Of a stretch of 64,000 bases of DNA, positions 63,241 through 64,000 are shown in pieces. Location of the stretch: contig JANZKI010000095.1 of NCBI GenBank assembly GCA_029224185.1, positions 91,001 through 155,000 of the forward strand, read 5' to 3'. Below the pieces are notes generated by a model. That model made no database searches, was not told the origin of the DNA, and worked only from the letters and a program-made list of their open reading frames with translations. The DNA comes from Karalla daura. Taxonomy: Eukaryota; Chordata; Actinopteri; Chaetodontiformes; Leiognathidae. Every line of letters starts with the position of its first letter. The stretch's first letter is position 1. The position numbers and the translations under genes were made by a program.

Positions 63241-64000
63241 TGCTCATACAATATGAAGTCAATGGGACGAACCAAGGCAGACTTGGGTGATACATAGCAA
63301 CACTTGAAGTCAAATTTGCCAACATCCTGTTCAGACCATTGGTGCAAGAGACATTTTTTGTGCATCTGGACTAACTGTACATCCATACAAATTTTCATCT
63401 ATCTTCTCCACAAAATCCTCATGGAGAGGGGTTTTTGGAAATTTCAAGGTGGCACTATAAAGACATTTATCCTCGCCCATGGACACAGCTTGGACTGAAG
63501 TCAATGGAGTCATTATGTAGGAATACTACATATAAGCGTAACACCTGGACACTTCCTTTGACCACTGGGGAGCACTATGAGAGAGGTGGTAAGTTAATAT
63601 ATCAGGCTGTTCAGGGTGGAGCCCTCATCATGTCCAGCAAGTTTCAAGCTGCTATGATCAAGTCTGTGGGTGTGAGAGCCATTCAAAGTGAAAGAGCGTG
63701 ATAAAATCACAAAACTTTGACACATCCTAGCACATCACGCCCTTTGACCTACAGAAAATATGTACCTAATTTGAAGTCAAACAGGCAAAAGACCTAGGAA
63801 CAGCTCCTTCAAAAAGAAAAAACAAACAAGTCAAAATGGCTGACTTCCTGTTGGGTTGAGGGCGGGGCTTCAAGAGATTTTTGTGCGCCTCAGCATGTTC
63901 CATAACCCCACCAAGTTTCATGCATGTAGGTAAAACTTAGAGGTGGGGCTTGCCGTTTGAAATTTTCAAGGTGGTGCTATTGCAGATTCAAGCAGGCCCC
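63241..64000. mobile_element. Interspersed fish repeat, family not assigned
   Basis: The stretch from about 63,833 (aaaatggctgacttcctgtt, then ggcggggcttcaagagattt, caccaagtttcatgcatgta and ggcttgccgtttgaaatttt) resembles a high-copy repeat I recall from many ray-finned fish genomes. Inner echoes support a repeat with a modular build: tgaagtcaatgg at about 63,255 and 63,497, and ttcaaggtggcactat (63,443) against ttcaaggtggtgctat (63,965). It runs off the right edge. No transposase or terminal repeats are visible, so class is unknown. Confidence 0.5.

Noticed and set aside
63435..63701. 88-codon plus-strand open frame
   Set aside because: It lies in an interspersed repeat, overlaps a minus-strand frame, and has no recognisable domain.

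Overview
The window is a teleost-like (ray-finned fish) genomic segment with two parts. Positions 1 to about 60,655 are one uninterrupted head-to-tail satellite array. Positions 60,656-64,000 are ordinary non-coding flank built of decayed mobile elements and simple repeats. The fish assignment rests on degenerate Rex1/L2-CR1-type non-LTR retrotransposon fragments and on a flank that looks like a high-copy fish interspersed repeat (recalled, not searched). No host protein-coding gene, rRNA, tRNA or CRISPR array is supported.

The satellite monomer is 129 bp (consensus copy at 7,095-7,223). Counting the monomer start from base 1 to 60,647 gives 470 complete monomers. The total length is 470 x 129 plus 16. 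That matches the 22 one-base insertions (all the same variant, all between 15.8 and 27.5 kb) and the 6 one-base deletions found by reading. Because 129 is 3 x 43 and one forward frame of the monomer has no stop codon, the array shows very long open frames (up to 4,028 codons). I read these as a by-product of the repeat, not as genes.

The array has three domains defined by private variants. Domain I (1 to ~15,551) is two nearly identical 61-monomer higher-order units (period 7,868 bp), each holding a nested 12-monomer duplication. Domain II (~15,552-27,484) is the only place with the 130-bp monomer; it contains 5-monomer (646 bp) units and a block present three times. Domain III (~27,485-60,655) contains a 59-monomer unit (7,610 bp), itself holding a 21-monomer duplication, and then a 42-monomer unit (5,418 bp) present two and a quarter times. 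This pattern fits repeated unequal exchange or segmental amplification, as seen in centromeric or heterochromatic satellites; the chromosomal location cannot be read from sequence.

Each monomer carries short perfect palindromes, a CCAAT box matching the NF-Y consensus, a forkhead-type GTAAACA and four CpGs. The array stops abruptly at 60,655 with no divergent edge monomers, 19 bp before a 16-bp perfect palindrome that recurs 351 bp further on. Two minus-strand LINE reverse-transcriptase remnants, a 14-G run, a (TTTC)n microsatellite and a repeat-derived tail fill the rest.
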